In this document: positions 17,214 through 26,868 of the stretch, piece by piece | How the letters are laid out: every line of letters starts with the position of its first letter | How positions within the stretch are numbered: position 1 is the stretch's first letter | Source: Hoeflea sp. 108 | Lineage (GTDB): Bacteria > Pseudomonadota > Alphaproteobacteria > Rhizobiales > Rhizobiaceae | Assembly (NCBI RefSeq): GCF_000372965.1 | Contig: NZ_KB890025.1 | Location: 1-64,000, forward strand | Direction of reading: 5' to 3' | DNA length: 64,000 bases | Notes under the pieces: model-generated | The model's database searches: none | The model's input: the letters and a program-made list of their open reading frames with translations, nothing else | Told to the model about the DNA's origin: nothing | Translations under genes and position numbers: made by a program

Positions 17214-18815
17214 ATGACCAAACACACGTTCGGACGGAACCTGATCAGATGGGGCGCTGCCGTCGCGCTCGCTTCGACGATGCTGTCGCCAGGAGCCGCT
17301 TCGGCGGAGACGGTGCTGCGCGTCGCCATGACGCTTGGCGACATCCCGGCCTGGACCGGCCAACCTGATCAGGGCTACGAGGGCTACCGTTTCGTCGGTT
17401 TCAATCTGCATGACGGGCTGATCAACTGGGATCTCTCCAAGTCCGACAGGGAACCGGCGCTGCGCCCGGGGCTGGCGACCAAATGGGAGGTTGATCCCGC
17501 CAATCACAAGCGCTGGATCATCACCCTGCGCGAAGGCGTGAAATTCCATGACGGCTCCGACCTGACACCCGAGGTGGTCGCCTGGAATTTTGCCCGCCTG
17601 ACCGACAAGACGACCCAGGGCTTCGACCCGGCGCAGTTTGCCCGTATGCGCACCCGCGCCAGCAACATCGACCATGTCGAGCCGCTCGGCGCAAATCAGG
17701 TGGCGTTGTTCACCAAGGCGCCGGATTCGTTCACGCCGTTCAGCCTGACCAACTTCCTCATGATCTCGAAAAAGGCGCTCGAAAAGGCGAACTGGGACTA
17801 CGCCGCTTATGCGAAGGCGCCGGCGGGGACCGGGCCCTACAAGTTCGACAAAGTCGTTCCGCATGAGCGCCTCGAACTGGTGAGGAACGAGAACTACTGG
17901 GACAAGGACCGCATCCCCAAGCATGACCGCCTGGTGCTGGTGCCGATGCCGGAAGCGACGACGCGCACGGCCGCTCTTCTGTCCGGCCAGGTCGATTTCA
18001 TCGAGGCGCCGTCGCCCGACACGATTCCCAGGCTGCAGTCGGCGGGGATGACCATCGTCACCAACACCTACCCGCACAACTGGACCTACCAGGTCAACAT
18101 GATCGATCCGCCGTTCAACGACATCAAGGTTCGGCAGGCGGCCAACTACGCGGTCAACCGAGAGGATGTGGCGGCTCTGCTCAACGGCACGGGCGAGCCC
18201 GGTTATGCCATGCTGCCGCCAAGCTCGCGCTATTTCGGCCACCCGGTGAAATACGATTTCGATCCGGAGAAGGCGACGGCGCTGCTCAAGGAAGCGAAGT
18301 GTTTCCCCTGCGAGATCAATGTGGCGATGTCGACCGCCGGTTCGGGCCAGATGCAGCCTTTGGCGATGAACGAACTGGTCAAGTCGCAGCTGGAGGCAGT
18401 CGGCTTCAAGGTCAACTTCAACGTCATGGACTGGAGCGCATTGCACGACATCAGCCTGAAGGGCCGAGAAGCGTTTCCCGATATCGACGCCATCAATGTC
18501 AGCCGTGCGCCGATGGAGCCCTATAACGGCATTCTCGGTTTTGTCATGAAGAACCGCTTTGCGCCCAACGGCCCGAACTGGGGCTGGTTCTCGACCGACG
18601 AGATCGACGCTCTGGGCGCCAAGGCGATGGAGACCTTTGACGAGCCGCAGCGCGACGCGATGGTCACCAAGATTCACGAGCTGACGGTCGCCCAGGCGCC
18701 GATGGTCTACATCGCCCATGACCTCAACCCGCGTGCCATGTCGCCCAAGGTCAAGGGTTTCGTCCAGGCGCAGAGCTGGTTCCAGGACCTGACGCCGATC
18801 GTCGTCGAACCCTAA
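17214..18815 (+). CDS. Dipeptide/oligopeptide-type ABC binding protein (family 5)
   Basis: A 533-residue periplasmic binding protein of the DppA/OppA family. A Sec signal peptide (about 1-32, ending ASA) is followed by a mature protein with family features: LRPGLATKWEVDP, WIITLREGVKFHDGS, GTGPYKFDKVVPHERLEL in two parts, and the Cys-containing KCFPCEI. AAAGGGA precedes the ATG. It heads a complete importer (two permeases, two ATPases). Family 5 proteins also bind nickel, opines and small heterocycles. Given the neighbouring amidohydrolases, the cargo may be their substrate rather than a peptide. Confidence 0.92.
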   Translation: MTKHTFGRNLIRWGAAVALASTMLSPGAASAETVLRVAMTLGDIPAWTGQPDQGYEGYRFVGFNLHDGLINWDLSKSDREPALRPGLATKWEVDPANHKRWIITLREGVKFHDGSDLTPEVVAWNFARLTDKTTQGFDPAQFARMRTRASNIDHVEPLGANQVALFTKAPDSFTPFSLTNFLMISKKALEKANWDYAAYAKAPAGTGPYKFDKVVPHERLELVRNENYWDKDRIPKHDRLVLVPMPEATTRTAALLSGQVDFIEAPSPDTIPRLQSAGMTIVTNTYPHNWTYQVNMIDPPFNDIKVRQAANYAVNREDVAALLNGTGEPGYAMLPPSSRYFGHPVKYDFDPEKATALLKEAKCFPCEINVAMSTAGSGQMQPLAMNELVKSQLEAVGFKVNFNVMDWSALHDISLKGREAFPDIDAINVSRAPMEPYNGILGFVMKNRFAPNGPNWGWFSTDEIDALGAKAMETFDEPQRDAMVTKIHELTVAQAPMVYIAHDLNPRAMSPKVKGFVQAQSWFQDLTPIVVEP

Positions 18816-18857
18816 GCACAAGGAGAAAGGCGCCGAGGACGAACAGGAGACAGGACC

Positions 18858-19814
18858 ATGTGGCTTTATGCATTGCGGCGGATTCTCTATGCCGTCCCCA
18901 TCGCCCTCGGCGTATCGATCATTTGCTTCGGGTTGGTTTTCCTGGCCCCTGGCGACCCGCTCGGCTCGCTTTTGCCGCCCGACGCGTCACAGGCCGACAT
19001 CGAGTATCTGCGCGGCGTCTACGGTTTCGACCGTCCGCTGCCGGTGCAATATTTCGACTGGCTGATGCGTGTCGTGAGCGGAGACCTTGGCAACTCGATC
19101 CAGAGCGGCCGGCCGGTGCTGACCGAGATTTCGCATGCGTTGATGAACACGGTTCTCGTGTCCTTCGGCGCGGTGGCGGTCGCTTTCTCCATTGCCTTCG
19201 TGCTCGGCACCATCGCTGCATATCATCTCGGCACATGGGTCGACCGGACGGTCACCGGCCTGTCGATCGCCGGCGTCAGCGTGCCGAACTACTGGTTCGG
19301 CGTCGTGCTGGTGATCATCTTCGCGGTCGAGTTCAACCTGCTGCCGGCCATGGGCATGGGCAGCGGCGGCTCGGAAAACTTCAGCATCTTCGAATGGGAG
19401 CAGCTGAAATACGCCATCCTGCCCATCGCCACCATGTCGCTGGTGCCGCTCGGCGTCATCATGCGCAACACGCGCTCGGCGGTCGCCGACGTGCTGTCGC
19501 AGGATTTCGTCCAGGCGCTGCGCGCCAAGGGGCTGGGCGAGTGGGCGGTTGCCCGCCACACCATCCGGAACGCATTGCCGCAAGTGCTTGCGGTGATGGG
19601 GCTGCAGTTCGGCTATCTCGTCGGCGGCTCGATCCTCGTCGAGACCATCTTCAACTGGCCGGGCACCGGCTTCCTGCTCGGCAAGGCGATCCTGACCCGC
19701 GACGTGCCTGTGGTGCAAGGCGTGGTGCTGGTGCTCGCCATCTGTTTCGTCATCACCAACCTGTGCGTCGACCTCATCCAGACGGCTGTCGATCCACGCA
19801 TCAAGCGCGGCTGA
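18858..19814 (+). CDS. ABC transporter permease (DppB type)
   Basis: A 318-residue inner-membrane permease with the DppB N-terminal signature (MWLYALRRILYAVPIALGVS), a periplasmic segment containing LPVQYFDWL, and the EAA-like loop near DFVQALRAKGLGEWAVARHT. Six membrane segments are expected. The gene begins 42 bases after the binding-protein stop, behind CAGGAGACAGG, and is followed 12 bases later by the second permease. Confidence 0.95.
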   Translation: MWLYALRRILYAVPIALGVSIICFGLVFLAPGDPLGSLLPPDASQADIEYLRGVYGFDRPLPVQYFDWLMRVVSGDLGNSIQSGRPVLTEISHALMNTVLVSFGAVAVAFSIAFVLGTIAAYHLGTWVDRTVTGLSIAGVSVPNYWFGVVLVIIFAVEFNLLPAMGMGSGGSENFSIFEWEQLKYAILPIATMSLVPLGVIMRNTRSAVADVLSQDFVQALRAKGLGEWAVARHTIRNALPQVLAVMGLQFGYLVGGSILVETIFNWPGTGFLLGKAILTRDVPVVQGVVLVLAICFVITNLCVDLIQTAVDPRIKRG

Positions 19815-19826
19815 CGGGAGGACATC

Positions 19827-20714
19827 ATGACAGACGCTACTTTCGACGCTGCTTCGCGTTCCACCGCCCCCAAGGTTCGGAGCTACTGGCAAAGCGTGGG
19901 CCACCGGCTGAGCTACGACCATGTGACGCTGTTCTTCGCCGGCGTCATCCTCCTGGTCGTGCTGTCGGCGATCTTTGCGCCGTGGCTGACTTCGGTCGAC
20001 CCGAACAAGCCGCAAATGATCGCCCGTCTGAAGCCGATCGGCACTTCAGGTCATCTGCTCGGCACCGATGAACTCGGCCGCGACATGCTCGCCCGCCTGC
20101 TGTATGGCGGCCGCGTGTCGCTGGCGATGGGACTGGTGCCGGTCATGCTGGCGACGGTCATCGGAGGTTTCCTCGGCGTGGTCGCGGGGTATGCCGGCGG
20201 CTTCATCAACACTGTGATCATGCGGGTGATGGACGTCTTCTACGCCTTTCCCTCGGTGCTTCTGGCGGTTGCCGTTTCCGGCATGATGGGCGGCGGCATG
20301 CTCAATGGCCTGCTGGCGCTCACCCTGGTGTTCATCCCGCCGCTGTGCCGCATTTCGGAAACGGCCACTGCCCAGGTGCGCAGCCTCGACTTCGTCGAAG
20401 CGGCCCGCGCCAGTGGCGCCGGCATGGGCTCGGTCATCGTGCACCACATCCTCGGAAACGTGCTCGGGCCGGTGTTCATCTACGCCTCAAGCCTGATTTC
20501 GGTCTCGGTGCTTTTGGCCGCCGGCCTGTCGTTCCTCGGCCTCGGCGTTGAGCCACCTACGCCCGACTGGGGCCTGATGCTCTCGGCCCTGCGCCAGGCA
20601 ATCTACATCGACCCGTACCTGTGCGCCTTGCCTGGTGTCGCGATCTTCATCACCTCGCTGTCTTTCAACATGGTCAGCGACGGCTTGCGGCAGGCAATGG
20701 ACGTCAGGCAGTGA
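19827..20714 (+). CDS. ABC transporter permease (DppC type)
   Basis: A 295-residue partner permease. The N-terminal tail is soluble, then a membrane segment (VTLFFAGVILLVVLSAIFAPWL) leads to the DppC hallmark HLLGTDELGRDMLARLLYGGRVSL and the loop DFVEAARASGAGMGSVIVHHI. The C-terminal SFLGLGVEPPTPDWGLML is also typical. ATG 19827 follows GGGAGG. Confidence 0.95.
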   Translation: MTDATFDAASRSTAPKVRSYWQSVGHRLSYDHVTLFFAGVILLVVLSAIFAPWLTSVDPNKPQMIARLKPIGTSGHLLGTDELGRDMLARLLYGGRVSLAMGLVPVMLATVIGGFLGVVAGYAGGFINTVIMRVMDVFYAFPSVLLAVAVSGMMGGGMLNGLLALTLVFIPPLCRISETATAQVRSLDFVEAARASGAGMGSVIVHHILGNVLGPVFIYASSLISVSVLLAAGLSFLGLGVEPPTPDWGLMLSALRQAIYIDPYLCALPGVAIFITSLSFNMVSDGLRQAMDVRQ

Positions 20715-20728
20715 GATCGGAGGCGAAA

Positions 20729-21865
20729 ATGGACGGACAATTGGCAATTCCTGCCACAGCACTTTTCGACGCCCCGGCCACGCCCGAAACGGGCGGCAGC
20801 AAGACGCTGCGCGGCGGATCGGCCGCGATGCCGGCCATGCTGGTGGTCAAGAACCTGAAGAAGTACTTCCCGGTCAAGGGTGGGCTGCTCAACCGCGAGA
20901 TCGGCAATGTGCACGCCGTCGACGACATCTCATTCACCGTCTTCAAGGGTGAGACCCTCGGCGTCGTCGGCGAGTCCGGCTGCGGCAAGTCGACCCTGGC
21001 CAGGCTCCTGATGTACCTGATGCCGCCGGATAGCGGCGAGATCGCCTTCGGCGGCCGCACCGTCGGCGACAAGGACGGCCTGCCGCTGCGCGAACTCCGG
21101 CGTAATCTGCAGATGGTGTTTCAGGACAGCTATTCCTCGCTCAACCCGCGCCTGCCGGTCGAGGCCTCGGTCGCCTATGGACCACGCGTCCACGGCATGA
21201 GCGGCGACAAGGCGCGCGAGGCGGCACGCAGCCTGCTCGGCAAGGTCGGCCTGCGCCCGGAACTGTTCGGGCCGCGTTACCCGCACGAGCTGTCAGGCGG
21301 ACAGAAGCAGCGCGTCAACATTGCGCGTGCGCTGGCGCTGGACCCCAAGATGCTGATCCTCGACGAGGCGGTGTCGGCATTGGACAAGTCGGTCGAAGCA
21401 CAGGTGCTGAACCTTCTGCGCCAGCTCAAGCGCGAGTTCGACCTGACCTACCTGTTCATCTCGCACGACCTCAACGTGGTCCAGTACATCTCCGACCGCG
21501 TCATGGTGATGTATCTCGGCCAGGTCGTGGAAATGGGGCCCGTGGACCAGATCTACAACGGGCCGAAGCATCCCTATACGGCGGCGCTGCTGAGGTCGCG
21601 GCTGGCGATGGACCCCGACGACAAGATCGTCACGCCGCCATTGACCGGCGATCCGCCCAATCCGATCAATCCGGCGCCGGGCTGCCGCTTCCGCAGCCGC
21701 TGCCAGTTCGCCGAAGGCATTTGCGAAAGCAAGGCGCCGGCGCTCGGTGCCTGGGCCAACCGAGGTTCGCATGTCGCCGCCTGTCACATGGCCGACCCGC
21801 AATCGGGTCACACAAGAGCAGGGACCGCGGCCCACGACGCGCTTGCAGGGGAGGCGATACGATGA
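20729..21865 (+). CDS. ABC transporter ATPase (DppF/OppF type)
   Basis: A 378-residue ATPase with Walker A GESGCGKST, signature LSGGQKQRVNIARA, Walker B LILDEAVSALD and H-loop FISHDLNVV. The C-terminal Cys-rich oligopeptide-transporter motif (GCRFRSRCQFAEGICES) is present and in related proteins carries an iron-sulphur cluster. A low-complexity stretch of about 35 residues precedes the ATPase domain, so the start could be further downstream, although the ATG at 20729 has GGAGG. Its stop overlaps the next start in an ATGA. Confidence 0.94.
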   Translation: MDGQLAIPATALFDAPATPETGGSKTLRGGSAAMPAMLVVKNLKKYFPVKGGLLNREIGNVHAVDDISFTVFKGETLGVVGESGCGKSTLARLLMYLMPPDSGEIAFGGRTVGDKDGLPLRELRRNLQMVFQDSYSSLNPRLPVEASVAYGPRVHGMSGDKAREAARSLLGKVGLRPELFGPRYPHELSGGQKQRVNIARALALDPKMLILDEAVSALDKSVEAQVLNLLRQLKREFDLTYLFISHDLNVVQYISDRVMVMYLGQVVEMGPVDQIYNGPKHPYTAALLRSRLAMDPDDKIVTPPLTGDPPNPINPAPGCRFRSRCQFAEGICESKAPALGAWANRGSHVAACHMADPQSGHTRAGTAAHDALAGEAIR

Positions 21866-22914
21866 CCGCGCCCGCAACTGAACAGAGCGCCCGGCCGCTG
21901 GTCGAGGTGCGGGATCTCAATGTCAGGTTCGAGACGCGCGACCGCACGGTGCATGCCGTCAACGGCGTGTCGTTCGACGTGATGCCGGGCGAGGTGCTGT
22001 GCATCATCGGCGAATCCGGCTCAGGCAAGTCGGTGACCATGCGTGCGCTGATGCGGTTGTTCTCGCCGCGCATCACCCGCGTCTCCGGTAGCATCCGCGT
22101 TGCCGAACACGACATCATGGCGGTCAGCGACCGAAAACTGAGCGACATCAGGGGCTCGACCATCTCGATGGTGTTCCAGGAGCCGATGACGGCGCTCGAT
22201 CCGACCTACACGATCGGCGACCAGATCGCCGAAACAATCGTCCGCCACCAGCATTGCAGCCACGCCGAGGCAATGGCCAAGGCGCTGGAGCTGCTGCAGT
22301 TTGTCAAGGTGCCGAATGCCGAGCGACGGTTGAGGGCCTATCCGCATGAGCTGTCGGGCGGCCTGCGCCAGCGCGCCATGATCGCGGTCGCGCTGTCATG
22401 CCGACCGAAGCTGTTGCTTGCCGACGAGCCGACGACCGCACTTGATGCCACAGTGCAGATCCAGGTGCTGTTGCTGCTGCGCAAGCTGCAGCAGGAACTC
22501 GGGATGGGTGTGATCTTCGTCACCCACGACCTGGGCGTCGCTGCCCAGATCGCCGACAAGGTAGCGGTGATGTATGCCGGGCGCATCGTCGAATATGGCA
22601 GCGTGCGCGACGTTCTGATGCGGCCATCGCATCCCTATACGATGGGCATGCTGGCCTCGACAGTGCATGGCCAGGATCGCGACACCGACATCGACGCCAT
22701 CCCAGGCACGCCGCCCGACATGAGCAGGCTCGCTGACGGCTGCAGCTTTGCGCCGCGCTGCCGCTTTGCCGTCGATGCCATCTGCACCAAGGACAGCCCA
22801 CCGCCGCTCTCGCTCGCGCCGGGACGCGAAACCAGGTGCTTCCGGGCAGCGGAACTGTCCACGCGACCGGCTTTGACAACGTCATCGTCGGCACCAGTGG
22901 TTCACGCCGGCTAG
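21862..22914 (+). CDS. ABC transporter ATPase (DppD/OppD type)
   Basis: A 350-residue second ATPase with Walker A GESGSGKSV, Q-loop MVFQEPMTALDPTY, signature LSGGLRQRAMIAVA, Walker B LLADEPTTALD and H-loop VTHDLGV. The C-terminal Cys motif is GCSFAPRCRFAVDAIC. The gene order F-like then D-like is the reverse of E. coli dpp. It closes the importer operon; a GC-rich hairpin follows. Confidence 0.94.
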   Translation: MTAPATEQSARPLVEVRDLNVRFETRDRTVHAVNGVSFDVMPGEVLCIIGESGSGKSVTMRALMRLFSPRITRVSGSIRVAEHDIMAVSDRKLSDIRGSTISMVFQEPMTALDPTYTIGDQIAETIVRHQHCSHAEAMAKALELLQFVKVPNAERRLRAYPHELSGGLRQRAMIAVALSCRPKLLLADEPTTALDATVQIQVLLLLRKLQQELGMGVIFVTHDLGVAAQIADKVAVMYAGRIVEYGSVRDVLMRPSHPYTMGMLASTVHGQDRDTDIDAIPGTPPDMSRLADGCSFAPRCRFAVDAICTKDSPPPLSLAPGRETRCFRAAELSTRPALTTSSSAPVVHAG

Positions 22915-23327
22915 ACGTTCGACCTCTCCCCCGCGGCTCTAGCGCCGCGGGTCGCGCCGAGATCATTTGCGGTTTGCTTCCCCACCGCATGTTCCCATGA
23001 TCCGGCGCCGCTGGTGGATTGGCTGGGAACGCAACGCCAGTCCACCAGCGCTTTTGGCCAGCTGTTGCACCAAAGGTGCGCCGCGGCAGGGTTGGCCTAG
23101 GATGGCTGTTTTGCGCCGCATAGGTCGCACGCAGGAAGCCACCTAAGGAATTCCATAAAGTCTATCAGTTAAGTAGAATTAATCCTCCTCCGGCGGCGAC
23201 GATGGAACTCAGTTCCTGTCACCCAGGCAGTCAGCACGCCTATCCTTTTGACAGCAAACAGGCAGACCGGTGCGATCCCGATCCTCCCAAGGAGCGTCGA
23301 TTTCCGGTCGTTATCAAGGGGATGGCT
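22915..23327. other. 413-base intergenic region between two importer operons
   Basis: Near the left end CCCGCGGC and GCCGCGGG (22930-22951, six-base loop) form a hairpin that may end the upstream operon, though no T-run follows. About 23150-23190 is notably AT-richer than its surroundings and probably contains the promoter of the next operon. AAGGGG at 23316-23321 is the ribosome-binding site for the following gene. I see no credible gene here. Confidence 0.5.
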
Positions 23328-24977
23328 ATGTCACATACACGACGCTCGACACTCAAACTCGCTCTCGGGGCGTTGATGGCCGCGACGGTGCTGGGCTTCT
23401 CGGCCCAGGCGTTCGCGCAGTCGGAGACGCCCATCAGGGGCGGCACGCTGGTCTATCTGGAGCAGCAGGCGCACACCAATCTCTACCCGCCGGCGGGTGG
23501 CTTTTATCCCAATGGCGGAGTGCTCAACCAGATCACCGACAAGCTGACCTATCAGAACCCCGAGACTCTCGAAATCGAGCCGTGGGTCGCCGAATCCTGG
23601 ACGGTCAACGACACTGCCACCGAATACACCTTCAAGCTGCGTCCAGGCGTGACCTTCTCCGACGGCACTCCGCTCGACGCTGCCGCCGTCGCCAAGAATT
23701 TCGACACGTTCGGCAAGGGCAACAAGGAGCTGAAACTACCGGTCTCGGAGGTCATCAACAACTACGACCGCAGCGACGTGATCGATCCGCTGACGGTGAC
23801 GTTCCACTTCAAGGCGCCGTCGCCCGGCTTCCTGCAGGGCACTTCGGTGATCGGCTCGGGCCTTGTGTCGCCCAAGACGCTCGAACTGCCGTTCGAACAG
23901 CTGGGCGACGCGACCAAGATTATCGGTTCCGGGCCGTTCGTTGTCGCCAGCGAAACGCTTGGACGAGAGCTCGTTCTGAAGGCGCGCGACGACTATGCCT
24001 GGGGACCGGCGAAGTTGAAGCATCAGGGCCGGGCACTGCTCGACGAGATCAAGTATCTGATCACACCAGAGGACAGCGTGCGCATCGGCGCGCTGCTCGC
24101 CGGCCAGGCAGATTTCATCCGCCAGGTTCAGGCTTATGACGAAAAGCAGGTCGAGGCGGCGGAGTACAAGGTCTACGCACCCGGCACCCGCGGCGTGAAC
24201 AACTCGGTCGTCTTCCGACCGGACAATCAGCTGGTGGCCGACGTCAAGGTGCGACAGGCACTGCTGCACGCTACCAACGCCAAGGAAATCGTCGAGACGC
24301 TGTTTTCGGCCAACTATCCGCAGGCGACCTCGATCATCGCCAAGGCCGCCCAGGGTTATGTCGACCAGTCGGCAAAGCTCGCCTACGATCCGGCCCTGGC
24401 CGGCAAGCTGCTTGACGAGGCGGGCTGGACGCTGGGCGCCAATGGCGTGCGCGCCAAGGACGGCAAGGAACTGGTGCTGACCGTCTACGAGTCGCTGCCG
24501 CAACCGCAGAACAAGGAGACGCTGCAGCTGATCGCCCAGCAGTGGAACAAGGTCGGCGTCAAGCTCAGCGTGCTGGCGGGCGACTCCGGCAGTGCTGTGG
24601 CAGACAACCTCGATCCGCTGAAGACGCCTGTCGCCCCGGCAATGGTCGGCCGCGCCGATCCCGATGTCATCAAGAGCCAGTATTATCCGAAAAACCGCAA
24701 CGTGCTGCAGCAGAAGGGCGGCGTCAGCGACAAGGTGCAGAGCTTCGTCGACGACAGACTCAATGGCCTGCTCGAAGCGCTCGCCTCGGAGCCGAACCGC
24801 GACAAGCGGCTGGCGATTGCTGGAGAGGTGCAGGCCTACGTGATCGACCAGGCCTATGCCATTCCGATCTTCGAGGAGCCGCAGGCCTTCGCAGGAGCGC
24901 CCAACGTTCATGACGTCGCCTTCGAGGCGGTTGGTCGCCCGTCATTCTACCGCGTCTGGCTGTCGCCGCGCGATTAA
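23328..24977 (+). CDS. Family 5 ABC binding protein of the LLM/CMD-linked type
   Basis: A 549-residue periplasmic binding protein. The signal peptide has an Arg pair and a hydrophobic core (TRRSTLKLALGALMAATVL) ending AFA. The mature part shows the family 5 fold (WVAESWTVNDTATEYTFKL, LRPGVTFSDGTPL). From memory it resembles the KPN_01854-type binding proteins that travel with a luciferase-like monooxygenase and CMD proteins, as it does here. Two ATGs, 23322 and 23328, are possible; the second is better spaced from AAGGGG. The cargo is unknown. Confidence 0.88.
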   Translation: MSHTRRSTLKLALGALMAATVLGFSAQAFAQSETPIRGGTLVYLEQQAHTNLYPPAGGFYPNGGVLNQITDKLTYQNPETLEIEPWVAESWTVNDTATEYTFKLRPGVTFSDGTPLDAAAVAKNFDTFGKGNKELKLPVSEVINNYDRSDVIDPLTVTFHFKAPSPGFLQGTSVIGSGLVSPKTLELPFEQLGDATKIIGSGPFVVASETLGRELVLKARDDYAWGPAKLKHQGRALLDEIKYLITPEDSVRIGALLAGQADFIRQVQAYDEKQVEAAEYKVYAPGTRGVNNSVVFRPDNQLVADVKVRQALLHATNAKEIVETLFSANYPQATSIIAKAAQGYVDQSAKLAYDPALAGKLLDEAGWTLGANGVRAKDGKELVLTVYESLPQPQNKETLQLIAQQWNKVGVKLSVLAGDSGSAVADNLDPLKTPVAPAMVGRADPDVIKSQYYPKNRNVLQQKGGVSDKVQSFVDDRLNGLLEALASEPNRDKRLAIAGEVQAYVIDQAYAIPIFEEPQAFAGAPNVHDVAFEAVGRPSFYRVWLSPRD

Positions 24978-24984
24978 GGCGAGG

Positions 24985-25010
24985 ACGGTCCCGTCTCCGG
25001 GCGGGACTGT
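24985..25010 (+). other. Intercistronic hairpin after binding-protein gene
   Basis: ACGGTCCCG and CGGGACTGT pair over nine bases with one G-T wobble around an eight-base loop, eight bases after the binding-protein stop. No T-run follows. It is placed like the hairpins at 5781-5804 and 59552-59585. Confidence 0.5.
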
Positions 25011-25039
25011 AGTGCGATCATCTTCGACGGAGACCTCCA

Positions 25040-25984
25040 ATGTCGCGATATGTCATCGGCCGGATAGGCCAGGCGGTGCTCGTCCTGTGGGCGGCGTTTA
25101 CCGTCAGCTTCGTGTTGCTGCAGCTTTTGCCGGCGGACGGGGTGCTGATCAAGTTCCTCAATCCGGAACTGGGCCTCACGCCCGAGCAGATTGCCGAGAT
25201 CCGTATCGCCTATGGCGCCGACGCTCCGGTCTGGCAGCAATATCTGTCGACGTTAGGGTCGTTCCTGTCGGGTGATTTCGGCTACTCGGTCCGTGCCGGC
25301 GTACCGGTGACGTCCCTGCTTGCGACGACACTGCCGACGACATTGCGGCTGGCGGCCGTGGCGCTTGCCGTGTCGGTGCTGGTCGCTGCTGTTATCGCTT
25401 ATGTGGCGACCGTCAGCCGAAGTGCCTGGTTGCGCAACACGCTCCAGTCACTTCCGTCGCTGTTCATCTCGATCCCGGTCTTCTGGCTGGGCATTGCCCT
25501 GATCCAGGTATTTTCCTTCCGCCTGAAGCTGATTTCGGTGATCAATCCGGGACCGGTGGAAATGCTGGTGCTGCCGGTGCTGGCCATCGCCGTGCCGATT
25601 TCGGCGCCGCTGGCGCAGATACTCATCCGCAGCATCGACGAGGTGCGCACGCGTCCCTTCGTGGCGGTAGCGCGGGCCAAAGGGGCGAGCAGCAGGCGCG
25701 TGCTCGTGAGCCATATCGCCGGCAATGCCATACTGCCGGTGCTGACCATCGGCGGCGTCCTGTTCGGCGAACTCGTCGCCGGCGCGGTCATCACCGAGAC
25801 GGTGTTCGGCCTCAATGGCATCGGCGCGCTGACCTATCTGTCGGTCAACACCCAGGATGTCGCCGTTCTCCAGGCGATCGTGCTGATCTCCGCGGCCGGC
25901 TTCGTGCTCACCAATCTCATCGTCGATCTGCTTTATCCCGTCTTCGATCCCCGTCTTCGCAATCCAGCAGGAGCCAGCGCATGA
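25040..25984 (+). CDS. ABC transporter permease (DppB type)
   Basis: A 314-residue permease. The N-terminal helix and DppB-type opening (YVIGRIGQAVLVLWAAFTVSF) are followed by PVWQQYLSTLGSFLSGDFGYS in two recognisable parts, and the loop FVAVARAKGASSRRVLVSH docks the ATPase. It ends in an ATGA overlap with the second permease. With its partner it forms the pore for the substrate bound by the upstream protein. Confidence 0.94.
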   Translation: MSRYVIGRIGQAVLVLWAAFTVSFVLLQLLPADGVLIKFLNPELGLTPEQIAEIRIAYGADAPVWQQYLSTLGSFLSGDFGYSVRAGVPVTSLLATTLPTTLRLAAVALAVSVLVAAVIAYVATVSRSAWLRNTLQSLPSLFISIPVFWLGIALIQVFSFRLKLISVINPGPVEMLVLPVLAIAVPISAPLAQILIRSIDEVRTRPFVAVARAKGASSRRVLVSHIAGNAILPVLTIGGVLFGELVAGAVITETVFGLNGIGALTYLSVNTQDVAVLQAIVLISAAGFVLTNLIVDLLYPVFDPRLRNPAGASA

Positions 25985-26868
25985 CCATCATCGATTCATT
26001 GGGTGCAGTCGGTGGTATCGCCCCCCAAGCCGGTAATGCCGACGCTGACCGCGATGCCTTTTTCGCAAGGCTGAAAAGCTTGCAGCCAGGCCTGGTGCTG
26101 GCGTGGCTGGTGATTGCCCTGGTGGTGCTGTGGGCACTCCTGCCGGGACTGTTCACCGGCTACAGCGGCACCGAGGGCGTCGCCTCCGAGAAGCTCGCCG
26201 GGCCCAGCGCGCAACACATACTGGGCACCGATGCGCTGGGCCGCGACGTCTATGCGCGCATCGTCTATGGCGCGGTCCACTCACTGAGCGGCGCATTTGC
26301 CGCCGTCGGCGTCGGGCTGTTCGTCGGGACTGCGCTCGGCGTGTTTGCCGCGGCAGTCGGCGGGCGGGTCGAGGACGTCGTCATGCGCGTCGTCGATGTG
26401 CTGTTGTCGATCCCGAGCCTGCTGTTGTCGCTCAGCATCATCATTCTGCTCGGCTTCGGCACGGTGAATGCGGCCATTGCCGTCGGCGTCGCCTCCATCG
26501 GCAGCTTTGCCAGACTGGCTCGTTCCGAGGTGGTCCGCGTGCGTCGCAGCGACTATGTCGAGGCTGCCTTTGGCAGCGGCGGCCGCTTCACGTCGGTGTT
26601 GCTGCGGCACGTGCTGCCAAATTCGCTGACCCCAGTCATCGCCTTTGCCGCGCTGCAGTTCGGCAATGCCATCCTCAACATCTCGACGCTTGGCTTTCTC
26701 GGCTATGGCGCGCCGCCGCCGACGCCGGAATGGGGCCTGCTGATCGCGGAGGGCCGCAATTACGTCTCGACAGCGTGGTGGCTGACGACGGCACCCGGCG
26801 TCATCGTCGTGCTGGTCGTGCTGTCGGCCAATCGCATCAGCCGTTCCTTCGGCAGGAGCCGCGCATGA
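25981..26868 (+). CDS. ABC transporter permease (DppC type)
   Basis: A 295-residue permease with HILGTDALGRDVYARIVYGA, the DppC hallmark, and the loop DYVEAAFGSGGRFTSVLLRH. About the first 40 residues are soluble. It starts in the ATGA overlap with the previous gene and itself overlaps the fused ATPase in the same way, so the operon is translationally coupled. Confidence 0.94.
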   Translation: MTIIDSLGAVGGIAPQAGNADADRDAFFARLKSLQPGLVLAWLVIALVVLWALLPGLFTGYSGTEGVASEKLAGPSAQHILGTDALGRDVYARIVYGAVHSLSGAFAAVGVGLFVGTALGVFAAAVGGRVEDVVMRVVDVLLSIPSLLLSLSIIILLGFGTVNAAIAVGVASIGSFARLARSEVVRVRRSDYVEAAFGSGGRFTSVLLRHVLPNSLTPVIAFAALQFGNAILNISTLGFLGYGAPPPTPEWGLLIAEGRNYVSTAWWLTTAPGVIVVLVVLSANRISRSFGRSRA

